In this document: one piece after another, positions 13,701-21,538 of the stretch
How positions within the stretch are numbered: the first letter of the stretch is position 1
Layout: each line of letters begins with the position of its first letter
IMG/VR virus record: IMGVR_UViG_3300042881_000275
Location: 1-23,964 of that record
Origin: a virus
Direction: 5' to 3' (one strand)
Length of the DNA stretch: 23,964 nucleotides
The notes under the pieces: generated by a model
What the model was told of the DNA's origin: nothing
The model's input: the letters and a program-made list of their open reading frames with translations, nothing else
Databases searched by the model: none
Translations under genes and position numbers: made by a program

Positions 13701-16619
13701 TTAAGCTCCGTATTGTGAAGTGTACCAGTCACGTAATGGCGAGGAGACATCACGAGGGACTGCTGGAAGAATTCTGTTATAGTTTTGTTGTACTTTAGTG
13801 AAGTAATCATCATTGTATGTTGGCATACCTTGTGTAGGAAGAGCACCCACACCTGTAGAAGCACCACCACCGCCACCAATTAATGAAGCACCACCTAAGC
13901 CACCCAATAAACCTAATCCACCTCTAAGTAAAGATAACATCTGAGCATCAGTTAAACCTAGCTCATTAGTTTTAGCAGGTGTTGTTGTTGTTGTTGGGGT
14001 AGTTACAGAAGGAGGCAACATTGTTGTGGGTAAAGCTGCTAAAGCATCTCCAACATTGACTGGTCTATTAGCCGTTACTGTCACCCTTGGATCTGGTGTT
14101 ACTGTTGGTGTTACTGTTGGTGTAGGTATAACAGCAGCAGCAGCAGTATTGATAGCTTCAGGTGTTACCACAGGTCTAGGAGCTGTTATAGTTACTCTTG
14201 GGTCAGGCGTTACTATTGGTGTGGAAATAGCAGCTGCAATAGTGTTAATCTTTTCAGGTGTTATAACAGGTCTATCAGCTGTAATAGTTACTCGTGGATC
14301 TGGTGTTACTGTTGGTGTTACTGTTGCTGTAGGAATAGCAGCTGCAATAGTGTTAATGTTTTCAGGTGTTACTATTGGTCGATTAGCCGTTACTGTTACT
14401 CGTGGATCAACTGTTGTAGGTGTTGTAACTGGTGTAGTAGGCGGTGTTATAACAGCCGGTACAACAGCTGCAAGTGCTGTGACTGCATCCTGTACTGTAA
14501 CAGGACTACCACTTATAATAACTTTTTCAGCAATTTCAGCAGCCTGAGCCGGTGTTACAGTAGGAATGGCAGCTGTAATAGTATTTACAAGTTCCTGTTT
14601 AGTTGCTGGCTTTTCACCCGTAACTGTTACTCTTGGATCACTTGTAGCAGGCACTGTAGGCAGCCCCGCAAGAGTATTAATTATGTCTGTATTTGTAGTA
14701 TCTCCAGACATCATTCCTTTATTGCCTGTAACTTGAACATTAGCTAAATTAGTTTGAGCACCTAAATTAGTAGGTGTAGTTACATTAGCTGCAATTTGAC
14801 TATTAAGTAAGTTTAGTGTTGCTTGATCTACTTGCTGAGGTGTAGATGTACCTGTAACTTTAACTGTACCACCATCAGTAACTGGTGTCGATACTGCAAC
14901 AGGCGGTGCTGTTACTAAACTACTCAACAAACCACTAGCATTGGTAATAGCTGGAGCTGCAGTGCCTGTAATGTTTACAGACTCCAAAGCTGCTGACGTT
15001 GCTGGCACGCCTGTAGCTGTTGTTGTTGATGCAGCCGTTGAAGCAGGGGGAGGAGTAACAGACGCTACAGCTCTTTCAACAGTAATATCATTATACCCAC
15101 CAGCTGTTAAAGTATCTTTAATCTGATCTGTAGACAAGCCTTGGTCTGCTAACTGTTTAGCATCTGCTGCAGCAAACTGACGTTCTGTAATGCCGGGGTC
15201 TGCTGTAGAACCTGTAGTTAAGTAGTTATTTAAAGCATTACCACCATAAACTAAACCACCACTTAACAAGCCTGTTTTAAGTGCATCTTCAAGACTAGCA
15301 CCACCAGCAGCAGCAGCACCGCCTTTGAAAAGACCTGTGCCAACTGCTTGTGCTGTAGAGCCTGTTAGATTTAAAGCGTTACCTAAAGCACCACCGCCAC
15401 CTAAACCCAAGAAAGCTGCTTGAACAACAGGGTCATTAAATGCTTGTGCTAGGCCACCAAAAAATGATGGGCCTTTATCATATTTTCCAACATTCGTAAG
15501 TTCTCCAGTTGGTGAGTAAAGTTCAGTTCTGCTTCCTTGTTCGCTACTAACTTTAGATGTGGAAATACTTTGAAGACCACCTACTATTTGTTCTTCACCA
15601 GACTGTGTAATTTCATAATTAGGGCTTACATAAGTGTCACCTAATTTTGTAGAGCCTTGGAATGGGGCTAAAGCTGCTGCTTGAGTAACAATTTCACCAA
15701 CTGAAACACCTGTTGCGGCAGCTATTTGTGCAGGGTTTAAATTGCCAGCGTTAATTAAAGCATCAACACTTTGTGTAGCCAATGCTTGAGCAATAGGAGG
15801 ACTAGCCGCAGCCTGAGTAATAACTGGAGGAGTTGTAGCTACAGTGTTTGATTGATAGGCTTGAGCAATCGCTTGAGGAGTACTTGCTGGAACTTCATTC
15901 TTAAACTGTGATAAAGCATCAATAACAGATTGGTTATAGATTGCCGTACCTTCAGCATTGGTATGCAAAGCATCTACCAACAATGCTTTGTTTTGCAGAA
16001 TCTCACCTTGAGTACCAACCAAAGCAACATTAGAGTTGGCTTTGGCTACATCGTTATAAATCTGGTCAACTTTAGGGTCAAAGTTGTTATTGATTACATC
16101 GTCAACTGACTTGGCATAAGGAGAGCCAGTCAAAACAACATTAACACCTTGACTACCAAGAGTCTTAACAATCTGGTTTAAGTTATCTTTAACAACACCT
16201 TTATCTACACCAGTAATGAAGTCAACACCACCTGCTTGCAAGTAAACAGTAGCATTAGGGTCAAACTGACCACCACCTGCTAAGAATGTATTAAGTTGGT
16301 TTAGCGTGTCAGCAGTAGTAGAACCACCAACAGCGTAGTTAGATGTTTGCTGACCAGTAGCCTCAGTCAAAGCGTTTTGCAATGCTGTATTGGTACTATT
16401 CCAACTAGCACCAGCCATAATATTACCACTTAGCAAACCACCAGAAGCACCACCAGTTGCAGCAGCTACATCTTGAGGTGAAATACCATACTGAGCCATC
16501 TGTGCTTGTGTTGTGGCAGCATCTGGATTAGTAGCTAAAAAATCATTAATGTTTTTATAGACATCGGCTTGTGTCATTCCATTGTCTAAAGCCCATTGCA
16601 TTGCTGCTGATAAAGCCAT
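13701..16619 (-). CDS. Large virion-associated repeat protein with degenerate SGNH-like domain (972 aa)
   Basis: The N-terminal 60 residues are helical with an YGISPQDVAAATG motif. Residues about 62-236 resemble an SGNH/GDSL hydrolase: a block-I-like SGNIMAGASW (64-73), a block-II-like NYAVGGSTT, a block-III-like LQAGGVDF (127-134) and a clear block V DALHTNAEG (216-224). The block-I serine is absent (Asn or Ile in its place) and the block-III Asn is Val132, so catalysis is doubtful. A middle region has another NPAQIAAATGVS motif and a Gly-rich hydrophobic part (about 405-465). A Pro/Thr-rich region with repeated DPRVT(V/I)TA-x-RP units follows. The C-terminus PRDVSSPLRDWY resembles tails of other environmental phage proteins I recall. 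It lies between capsid and fibre genes and is probably virion-associated. Function not known. Confidence 0.75.
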   Translation of the reverse strand: MALSAAMQWALDNGMTQADVYKNINDFLATNPDAATTQAQMAQYGISPQDVAAATGGASGGLLSGNIMAGASWNSTNTALQNALTEATGQQTSNYAVGGSTTADTLNQLNTFLAGGGQFDPNATVYLQAGGVDFITGVDKGVVKDNLNQIVKTLGSQGVNVVLTGSPYAKSVDDVINNNFDPKVDQIYNDVAKANSNVALVGTQGEILQNKALLVDALHTNAEGTAIYNQSVIDALSQFKNEVPASTPQAIAQAYQSNTVATTPPVITQAAASPPIAQALATQSVDALINAGNLNPAQIAAATGVSVGEIVTQAAALAPFQGSTKLGDTYVSPNYEITQSGEEQIVGGLQSISTSKVSSEQGSRTELYSPTGELTNVGKYDKGPSFFGGLAQAFNDPVVQAAFLGLGGGGALGNALNLTGSTAQAVGTGLFKGGAAAAGGASLEDALKTGLLSGGLVYGGNALNNYLTTGSTADPGITERQFAAADAKQLADQGLSTDQIKDTLTAGGYNDITVERAVASVTPPPASTAASTTTATGVPATSAALESVNITGTAAPAITNASGLLSSLVTAPPVAVSTPVTDGGTVKVTGTSTPQQVDQATLNLLNSQIAANVTTPTNLGAQTNLANVQVTGNKGMMSGDTTNTDIINTLAGLPTVPATSDPRVTVTGEKPATKQELVNTITAAIPTVTPAQAAEIAEKVIISGSPVTVQDAVTALAAVVPAVITPPTTPVTTPTTVDPRVTVTANRPIVTPENINTIAAAIPTATVTPTVTPDPRVTITADRPVITPEKINTIAAAISTPIVTPDPRVTITAPRPVVTPEAINTAAAAVIPTPTVTPTVTPDPRVTVTANRPVNVGDALAALPTTMLPPSVTTPTTTTTPAKTNELGLTDAQMLSLLRGGLGLLGGLGGASLIGGGGGASTGVGALPTQGMPTYNDDYFTKVQQNYNRILPAVPRDVSSPLRDWYTSQYGA
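14071..14408 (-). repeat. Imperfect tandem repeats of about 96-111 bp inside the 972-aa gene
   Basis: Four copies of a unit coding for DPRVTVTA-x-RP, then V-x-T-P-E-x-I-N-T-I-A-A-A-I-P-T and a Thr/Pro/Val linker, end at about 14093, 14204, 14300 and 14408. A fifth, diverged copy of the DPRVTVTG part ends near 14639. Spacing changes in multiples of three with the length of the T-P-T-V-T-P linker. The array probably forms an extended, protease-resistant or carbohydrate-facing stalk. Confidence 0.85.
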
Positions 16620-16621
16620 GG

Positions 16622-16954
16622 TTATTCGCCTTTTCTATATAACTCAAACGTGTTAATAGTATTCATTGTGGAACCAGTCTCAGACGTTGCTCGAACTTGA
16701 TCACCCTCTTCAAGTACAACATAATTACCATTACCAAAAGTAACAGACTGAGTAGTACTTAACACATAGTTATCAAATACGTGCACCTCAGTTGCTGTAC
16801 TTGAGTCATACCACACAATATCAATAAATTTATTATTACCTGAATGGTTTACAACGTAACAAAGAGTCCATCTAGCATAGTAACCAGTGGGTACTGTATA
16901 GATAGTAGTCTGCGTTGCTGCAGTAAGAACATTACCCGTCGATACTGGCTTCAT
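16622..16954 (-). CDS. Small beta-rich virion protein candidate (110 aa)
   Basis: The 110-aa product has a beta-sandwich pattern: IYTVPTGYYARWTLCYVVN, then FIDIVWYD, VHVFDNYVLS, NYVVLEEGDQVRA and a last strand NTFELYRKG. The V-P-x-G motif followed by a long strand and a late E-G-D-x-V-R/K turn is common in small phage head or tail accessory proteins. Those fold as jelly rolls, but I cannot name a specific family. The start lies 23 bases inside the 56-aa gene, and its stop is two bases before the 972-aa gene. It is therefore the first well-folded product after the capsid terminator. A head fibre, decoration or tail attachment role is possible. Confidence 0.68.
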   Translation of the reverse strand: MKPVSTGNVLTAATQTTIYTVPTGYYARWTLCYVVNHSGNNKFIDIVWYDSSTATEVHVFDNYVLSTTQSVTFGNGNYVVLEEGDQVRATSETGSTMNTINTFELYRKGE

Positions 16955-17102
16955 CTTGCTTTACTACTGTTTTCTTAGTTGCTTTAGGTGCTACAACAGG
17001 TTCAACTACTTCCTCATAGTCAGGGTGCTTCAACATAGAAGCAATATCTACCTCAAACTCAAAGTTGTAGATTAAATTAGTTTGTTTACATTTAAATTTC
17101 AT
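16932..17102 (-). CDS. Small 56-aa protein between capsid and accessory genes
   Basis: The ATG at 17102-17100 opens a 56-residue frame ending at TAA 16934-16932, inside the next gene by 23 bases. AAAGG precedes the start. The N-terminal half reads MKFKCKQTNLIYNFEFEVD and continues IASMLKHPDYEEV, a compact beta-beta-helix look. The second half is an unstructured V-P-x-x-A-P-K-A-T-K-K tail ending in DEASIDG. The segment D-I-A-x-M-x-x-H-P-x-Y-E recurs in small proteins of many environmental phages by my recall, without known function. It follows the capsid terminator, so it is expressed by read-through or a promoter I cannot see. Confidence 0.72.
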   Translation of the reverse strand: MKFKCKQTNLIYNFEFEVDIASMLKHPDYEEVVEPVVAPKATKKTVVKQDEASIDG

Positions 17103-17140
17103 GCTATGTTACCTTTCTGATATGCTTTATTAAGCACATT

Positions 17141-17171
17141 AAAAAGGCTCCCACCTATTACAGTGGGAACC
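17141..17171 (-). terminator. Hairpin terminator just after the major capsid gene
   Basis: Read leftward, GGTTCCCAC (17171-17163) pairs with GTGGGAGCC (17154-17146) over nine base pairs with one G-T pair, around an 8-base loop. TTTTT (17145-17141) follows directly. It sits ten bases after the capsid stop, comparable to the T7 terminator behind gene 10. A smaller hairpin, TGCTT-N4-AAGCA (17123-17136), lies just beyond and may aid termination or mark an RNA processing site. Confidence 0.92.
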
Positions 17172-17180
17172 CTCTATCAC

Positions 17181-18107
17181 TTAGGCTGGAACAGCCAAAG
17201 CAACTGCTGAACCGTCACGCAGTTCTTTCACGCCATACAGTGTGTCAGCTGTGAACAATGTACCAAGGTACTCTTGTTTGTACTGAGTCTGTGAACGTAC
17301 ACCAACTTGCTCAACAAAGACTGCGAAGTCTTTATGAGCCAACAGTGCAATACGGCAAGCTGTAGTACCGTTAGTAGTATCAGCATTAGAAGTAACAAAC
17401 ACGGGTACACCGTACAAGTTACCAATTTCACCGTTACGAATGGTGTTGTTATTACCCATTTCACCGACAAAAGCTTGTTCAGTGTAACGAGCCAAACCCA
17501 TCAAAGTGTTACGACTTGAAGGTGGGATAGCAAGGAAACGTCCATCCATAGGAACGTCATTGTCATCCAAACGCTGAATGGAACGACGAATCGCTGCATC
17601 AGTAAGAGCACCCAAACCTGTGTTAGTAGAACCACCAACGTAAGCTGTAGTACCGTCAGCACCTGAGAAAGCACCGGAGTAAGCAGACGTACCGCCACCA
17701 CCTTGAACAGCACGACCAATTTGGATCAATGATGTGTCAACTTGACGAGCCAGAGCATAGCCAGCATCTTCAGTGTAGAAGTTACGCAGTGAAGACAAAG
17801 CTTGAGCTTCGACGATGTCCTCAATCAAGCGGCTGTACTCATAGTGCTGGTCGATAGAAACAACAACTTCTGATTCAGTAGCTGCAATCAGTGTTACCTG
17901 AGTTGAAGCTGCTTTAACTGAAGCACTGCCACGTGTAGGTGAAGGAATGTGAACGGTGTCACCTTTCTTACCCTTGAAGGTCATTTTCTTAACCAAGTTT
18001 GCCAACACCAAGTTCTTCTTGTATGTTGCAATGATTTCATCACTCCAGATTTCTGGGATGAACTTGTCTGCGGTTGTCCGCGTGACGTGATCTGTACCTA
18101 AAGCCAT
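17181..18107 (-). CDS. Major capsid protein (HK97-fold type)
   Basis: Forms the icosahedral shell. The 308-aa protein opens with TTADKFIPEIWSDEI, followed by LVLANLVKKMTFKGKKGDTV, IPSPTRGSASVKA and a long helix region HYEYSRLIEDIVEAQ, the order of an N-arm, E-loop and spine helix in HK97-fold coat proteins of podoviruses. Later features are a P-domain stretch DDNDVPMDGRFLAIPPSSRN and IGNLYGVPVFVTSN, both typical of coat proteins. The length is normal. It directly follows the scaffold gene with an AGGAGA ribosome site, and a strong terminator follows it. Assignment is by motif style and position; no cleavage-type N-terminal delta domain is apparent. Confidence 0.9.
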   Translation of the reverse strand: MALGTDHVTRTTADKFIPEIWSDEIIATYKKNLVLANLVKKMTFKGKKGDTVHIPSPTRGSASVKAASTQVTLIAATESEVVVSIDQHYEYSRLIEDIVEAQALSSLRNFYTEDAGYALARQVDTSLIQIGRAVQGGGGTSAYSGAFSGADGTTAYVGGSTNTGLGALTDAAIRRSIQRLDDNDVPMDGRFLAIPPSSRNTLMGLARYTEQAFVGEMGNNNTIRNGEIGNLYGVPVFVTSNADTTNGTTACRIALLAHKDFAVFVEQVGVRSQTQYKQEYLGTLFTADTLYGVKELRDGSAVALAVPA

Positions 18108-18144
18108 TTTTAATTCTCCTAAAGAATATAATTAATTTAAAAAG

Positions 18145-18921
18145 TTATTTAACCCGTCCCTCATTATAAGCTGCTCGAATTTCAGGCTCAAGTGCTTCAT
18201 AACGGTTAGGGTCTGTCATACGTAGCCGGATAAGGTCGGCACGACGATATACTTTCTTAGATGATTCACCAGTCCCTCCAACATCTACAGATGCTGCTGA
18301 CAAGTTTTGCTTGCGTACAGCATTTCCGGCATCAGTGGTTTGTTGTGTCTTAGATGTGCGGATCTGTTTAAATGTTGAAAGCAATTCATCTGCAGCATTA
18401 AAATCATAATTAGCATCAGCCATTGCATAGATATTAAGTCTCATGGGAGAGGCTTTAACCCAATCAATAAACTCACCGTCACGCACAATATCTGCAAAGT
18501 CAGGATGCTTCTTGTTGAGCATTGCTTGTGTCTGAATTTGTCGAAGTTGTGATGAAGCTTGTTTAGCTGCTAATACATCAGGATGATTTGATACTGCTTT
18601 ACGAATCGCTGACTGAGGATCTTCAAAGAAGTCTACCTCATTCTCTACTACTGCAGGCTGTACTTGTTTAGAGGAGAGTTGCTGTTTCAAAAGCTCATCT
18701 GCTAATCTACGAACTTCACCAACTTCTTGAGCTTGCCTTCCAATTAGCTTTTCAGCCTCTTGGTGCATTGTCACGATGTCTTCTAAGCTTTTACCCCGAT
18801 ACTTGTCGGGAACATTAGAGACTTGTTGTTGTTCTACAGGTGCTTGTTGCCTTGCTGCCTGTTGTTCATCTACTGCATCAAATTCGCTTTGTCCCAATTC
18901 TTCTTGTTCAATGAGAGCCAT
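18145..18921 (-). CDS. Capsid scaffolding protein
   Basis: Guides assembly of the procapsid and is absent from the mature head. The 258-aa protein is polar and helical: a Gln-rich N-terminus (DEQQAARQQAPVEQQQ), a motif VPDKYRGKSLEDIVTMHQEAE (about 37-57; here only its ends VPDKY and HQEAE matter), a coiled-coil stretch, and a basic C-terminal end (YRRADLIRLRMTDPNRYEAL) ending EGRVK. A P-D-K-Y-x-G-K-S motif early in the protein and a basic helix at the end, which binds the coat protein, are typical of podovirus scaffolds. No cysteine is present. Order portal-scaffold-capsid supports it. Confidence 0.86.
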   Translation of the reverse strand: MALIEQEELGQSEFDAVDEQQAARQQAPVEQQQVSNVPDKYRGKSLEDIVTMHQEAEKLIGRQAQEVGEVRRLADELLKQQLSSKQVQPAVVENEVDFFEDPQSAIRKAVSNHPDVLAAKQASSQLRQIQTQAMLNKKHPDFADIVRDGEFIDWVKASPMRLNIYAMADANYDFNAADELLSTFKQIRTSKTQQTTDAGNAVRKQNLSAASVDVGGTGESSKKVYRRADLIRLRMTDPNRYEALEPEIRAAYNEGRVK

Positions 18922-18978
18922 ACCTACCTTTCGTCCTGCCCTATATGGGTTTTAGGAGTGTTATAAATGAATTCAGAG

Positions 18979-19227
18979 TTAGTCACCCACGTGGGATGCG
19001 TTCTGCTTCTGTTCCTGACTGAGCTTTTCAGCCCGTACTTGTACCCACCTATCGGAAGCTGAAGGGAAATCGCCTGAGCAACCATCCAGCTTTATCCTTG
19101 GGGAGGATACAACCCTGATAGCGTCCTTACTACATACCTTACATTTAGCAGTGGTATGATCGCTATCAACCAGCGATTCAGTTATGTGATCGTTGGGACA
19201 ATGGAAGTCATAGATGCGTTTACTCAT
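18979..19227 (-). CDS. Small zinc-ribbon-like protein (82 aa)
   Basis: Likely metal-binding residues are C10 and H14 in FHCPNDHITE and C29 and C32 in KCKVCSKDA, a layout like FmdB-type zinc ribbons. A conserved-looking segment follows, SSPRIKLDGCSGDFPSASDRW (about 41-61; key residues P43, R44, C50, D60, W61), and a helical C-terminus. Proteins of this kind, with the L-D-G-x-S-G-x-F-P-x-A-x-D-x-W element, are frequent beside portal and scaffold genes of environmental phages by recall; their role is unknown. It overlaps the 77-aa gene by eight bases. A regulatory or head-assembly role is possible. Confidence 0.76.
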   Translation of the reverse strand: MSKRIYDFHCPNDHITESLVDSDHTTAKCKVCSKDAIRVVSSPRIKLDGCSGDFPSASDRWVQVRAEKLSQEQKQNASHVGD

Positions 19228-19453
19228 CTTCTAACTCCTCATATACCTTCTCACACACATCTTTACGCCCTAAAACTAATTCAATAATATCTAGCTGTCC
19301 CTTACGATAATATAGTGTTTGTGTATCGTCGACAGTAGAAAGATTGTTTAAACTAGCCTTAATCTCTTCAAAGTCCTCTATGAGGTACTTCCAACCCTCA
19401 GTACTCATGGTATTGAAGGTTTCTTCGTAATATTTCTGTAAATCAGGGGCCAT
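19220..19453 (-). CDS. Small acidic helical protein (77 aa)
   Basis: The product is almost entirely helical and acidic (YYEETFNTMSTEGWKYL, FEEIKASLNN, a VDDTQTLYYRKGQLDII turn-helix, and a C-terminal VYEELEDE). It has one cysteine and no membrane segment. AAGGA lies eight bases before the ATG. The protein is the first gene after the promoter at 19491-19519, and it overlaps the zinc-ribbon gene by eight bases. The T-E-G-W-K and R-K-G-Q-L-D-I-I elements recur in small proteins near phage portal genes by recall. Function unknown. Confidence 0.72.
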   Translation of the reverse strand: MAPDLQKYYEETFNTMSTEGWKYLIEDFEEIKASLNNLSTVDDTQTLYYRKGQLDIIELVLGRKDVCEKVYEELEDE

Positions 19454-19490
19454 TTGGCTTATCCTTCTATGTGTAACTTATATAAGTGTT

Positions 19491-19519
19491 ATTGTAGCAT
19501 AAAAACAACACTTTGTCAA
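19491..19519 (-). promoter_or_regulatory. Near-consensus sigma-70 promoter downstream of portal
   Basis: The minus strand carries TTGACA (19519-19514) and TACAAT (19496-19491) with a 17-base spacer, five of six matches at the -10 and a perfect -35. It lies in the 73-base gap between the portal stop (19527) and the 77-aa gene start (19453). The transcript would cover the 77-aa gene, zinc-ribbon gene, scaffold and capsid, then meet the terminator at 17141-17171. This is the strongest promoter visible in the window. Confidence 0.9.
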
Positions 19520-19526
19520 GTAAAAT

Positions 19527-21536
19527 CTATTGCTTCATTGATCTATTTGCCATCTGGAGGCTTGCAATACGCTCATTTGAGGCAATATCAGCAGCTTTCA
19601 GGTTAACTTGCTTCTCTTTTAGCATCATGTCAGCCAGTTTAAGACGCTTTTCAAAGTCATCACCTCTGTCTAGGTTAGTAGATGCTGCCTGAACAAGCTT
19701 TACACGTTGCTCTTCAGGGATCATCTGAGCTTCAATCATGGTCTTCTGAGCTTCAGCTGACTGTTTCTCAGCTTTAGAGGTCAAATCAGCCACTTGAGCC
19801 TGTGCCAGCTGCATCTGAGCCATTTGCTGTTGTTGTGCAGCCTCAGCAGCCTGTGGGTTAGGCTGAGACATCTGCTCTAAAGCTTGCATCAGTTCACCAC
19901 GGTTAGACAATGAGCTGTTCTGCAAGATACCTTTAAGGATCAATGGCAATACTGGTGTATTAGGGCCTAAAGTCTGCAACAAACCAATCATCTGTTGTTG
20001 TTCAAACTCTCGTGCCAAGATACCCAAGGTAGCTGTTGGAATAAATGTCATGTCAACTGAAGGATAACGCTCACTGTCAAACTGCATATAACGGAATGCA
20101 GCCTTATTGATGAACGGGATCATGAAGTCTTCTTGGAAGTTACTCAATGTACGCTTGTACTTCTTGATGATACCAGCCATAGCCATTGACATACCACCAG
20201 CACCTGCATCACGAGGTACGTTAGATGGCATACCTGCGCTGTCAACTGTACCTGTAGCTTGCAAGAGCATACGTTCAAAGTTCTGCGCTGCAGCTACTGA
20301 GTTACCATCAGTTTGACCAAACTTAAAGGGATACAATATCTCAGAAGGTGCACCATTGGTCAAGATAGCCTTACCGGGCTTAATCTCAAACTTAGCACCA
20401 CGTGGAAGCCTTGTAGCGTCCATAGCAATCATAGGTGCTGTGGTGAGGGCTAGAGAGTCTAAGTGAGCACGAAGCTGACCATCAATAGCTTTCTGCATAT
20501 TGTAGGCTTTCTCCATCGTACCCCTACCCCAGAACCTGCCGGGCACTGTATCGTCTTGGTAGGCAATAACTGGTCTATCCTTCATCATGTAAGGATTAGC
20601 TTCAGCCTTTAAAAGAACTGAGTCATTGGCAATCACAATGATAGCTTCTACCAAGTCAGAGTGATTATCAGCTACTGAGTCATCTGGGAACAGGTCTGTG
20701 ATCTCAGTATCACCCTCTTCCATTTCTTCTAAGTACTCACGAGGCACTAGGCCATAATAAGTTAACAACTTAACTTTATCGTCTTCAAAGTTACGCAGAT
20801 CTTGTGTAGCTTCTAACTTGTCATCATCAAACTGAGGTGTGATGTCTACTTTCTTGTAAATACCACTCTCAATACCTTCAACAATCTTGTGAATGGAAAC
20901 GTACTTCTCGATAGCAACGCCCAGAGCATCGTCAATAGAATCAGCATTAGGATCAATAAGGAAGTTCTTAGGATTGACAGGCTTGATCTTAACTGCAACC
21001 CTATCCTTCTCTTGAACTCCAATAGCAGCTGCGTTAGCAATGCCGGGGATGGCTTGAGTAGATGGTGTATATTCTTTCTCAGACTTAACAATGATTTCAC
21101 CAATACCTGTACCATAAATCTCAGCCATTAACTCAATCTGGTCAACTGACTTCTTAATCTTATCTCTCTTAAAGTCTTCGTGTAGTTGAATCTTAATTTG
21201 TTCAACATCAAAGGGATTACCATTGACATCTTTAACGTCATCTTGAATGTCAAAGAACTCACCCTGACCAAAGATAGCTTCCATGATCTCAGCATGGCGA
21301 GTCTCCACAGCTTGCTGAGAAGCTGGAGAGATAATACGGCTACGCTCTGACTCACGTTGCTTATCCTCAGCTGCCCACTGACCTCGGAAAATACGCTCAT
21401 ACTCTTCCCACAGGTCAATGTAGTTAGCATCTCTGTGGTCACGCCAGCGGTCTGTGTGGTCAACAATCCAAGAGGTTAGTTCCTTCTCAGACTCTGTAGG
21501 TTCCTCAAAGGGACTGTCTTTACCAATATCTGCCAT
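19527..21536 (-). CDS. Portal protein (head-tail connector)
   Basis: Forms the dodecameric ring at one head vertex for DNA entry and exit. Motifs are SRIISPASQQAVETRHAEI near residues 67-85, an EIYGTGIGEIIVK segment, NPKNFLIDPNADSIDDA, DRPVIAYQDDTVPGRFWGRG, and a helical tunnel-loop region with GAGGMSMAMAGI. The C-terminus is long and Gln/Ala-rich (about 545-600, then KLADMMLKEKQ), probably a coiled-coil barrel. I chose ATG 21536: AAGGA lies nine bases upstream. The GTG at 21542 would add two residues but sits only three bases from it. Length 669 aa is normal for podovirus portals of the P22-like type. Neighbours are scaffold and capsid downstream. Confidence 0.9.
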   Translation of the reverse strand: MADIGKDSPFEEPTESEKELTSWIVDHTDRWRDHRDANYIDLWEEYERIFRGQWAAEDKQRESERSRIISPASQQAVETRHAEIMEAIFGQGEFFDIQDDVKDVNGNPFDVEQIKIQLHEDFKRDKIKKSVDQIELMAEIYGTGIGEIIVKSEKEYTPSTQAIPGIANAAAIGVQEKDRVAVKIKPVNPKNFLIDPNADSIDDALGVAIEKYVSIHKIVEGIESGIYKKVDITPQFDDDKLEATQDLRNFEDDKVKLLTYYGLVPREYLEEMEEGDTEITDLFPDDSVADNHSDLVEAIIVIANDSVLLKAEANPYMMKDRPVIAYQDDTVPGRFWGRGTMEKAYNMQKAIDGQLRAHLDSLALTTAPMIAMDATRLPRGAKFEIKPGKAILTNGAPSEILYPFKFGQTDGNSVAAAQNFERMLLQATGTVDSAGMPSNVPRDAGAGGMSMAMAGIIKKYKRTLSNFQEDFMIPFINKAAFRYMQFDSERYPSVDMTFIPTATLGILAREFEQQQMIGLLQTLGPNTPVLPLILKGILQNSSLSNRGELMQALEQMSQPNPQAAEAAQQQQMAQMQLAQAQVADLTSKAEKQSAEAQKTMIEAQMIPEEQRVKLVQAASTNLDRGDDFEKRLKLADMMLKEKQVNLKAADIASNERIASLQMANRSMKQ

Positions 21537-21538
21537 AA

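Noticed and set aside
14026-14547. A 173-residue plus-strand frame opposite the 972-aa gene
   Set aside because: It is the antisense of the tandem repeat, which avoids stops because of its biased codons. No start signal and no family resemblance.
13303-14639. Repeat arrays that could suggest CRISPR
   Set aside because: Units are coding, in frame, without unique spacers between identical repeats; both arrays are protein repeats.
18108-18144. A promoter just before the capsid gene
   Set aside because: TATATT is present but the hexamer 17 bases upstream (GTTAAA) is a poor -35. The AT-rich gap is better seen as a ribosome-binding leader.
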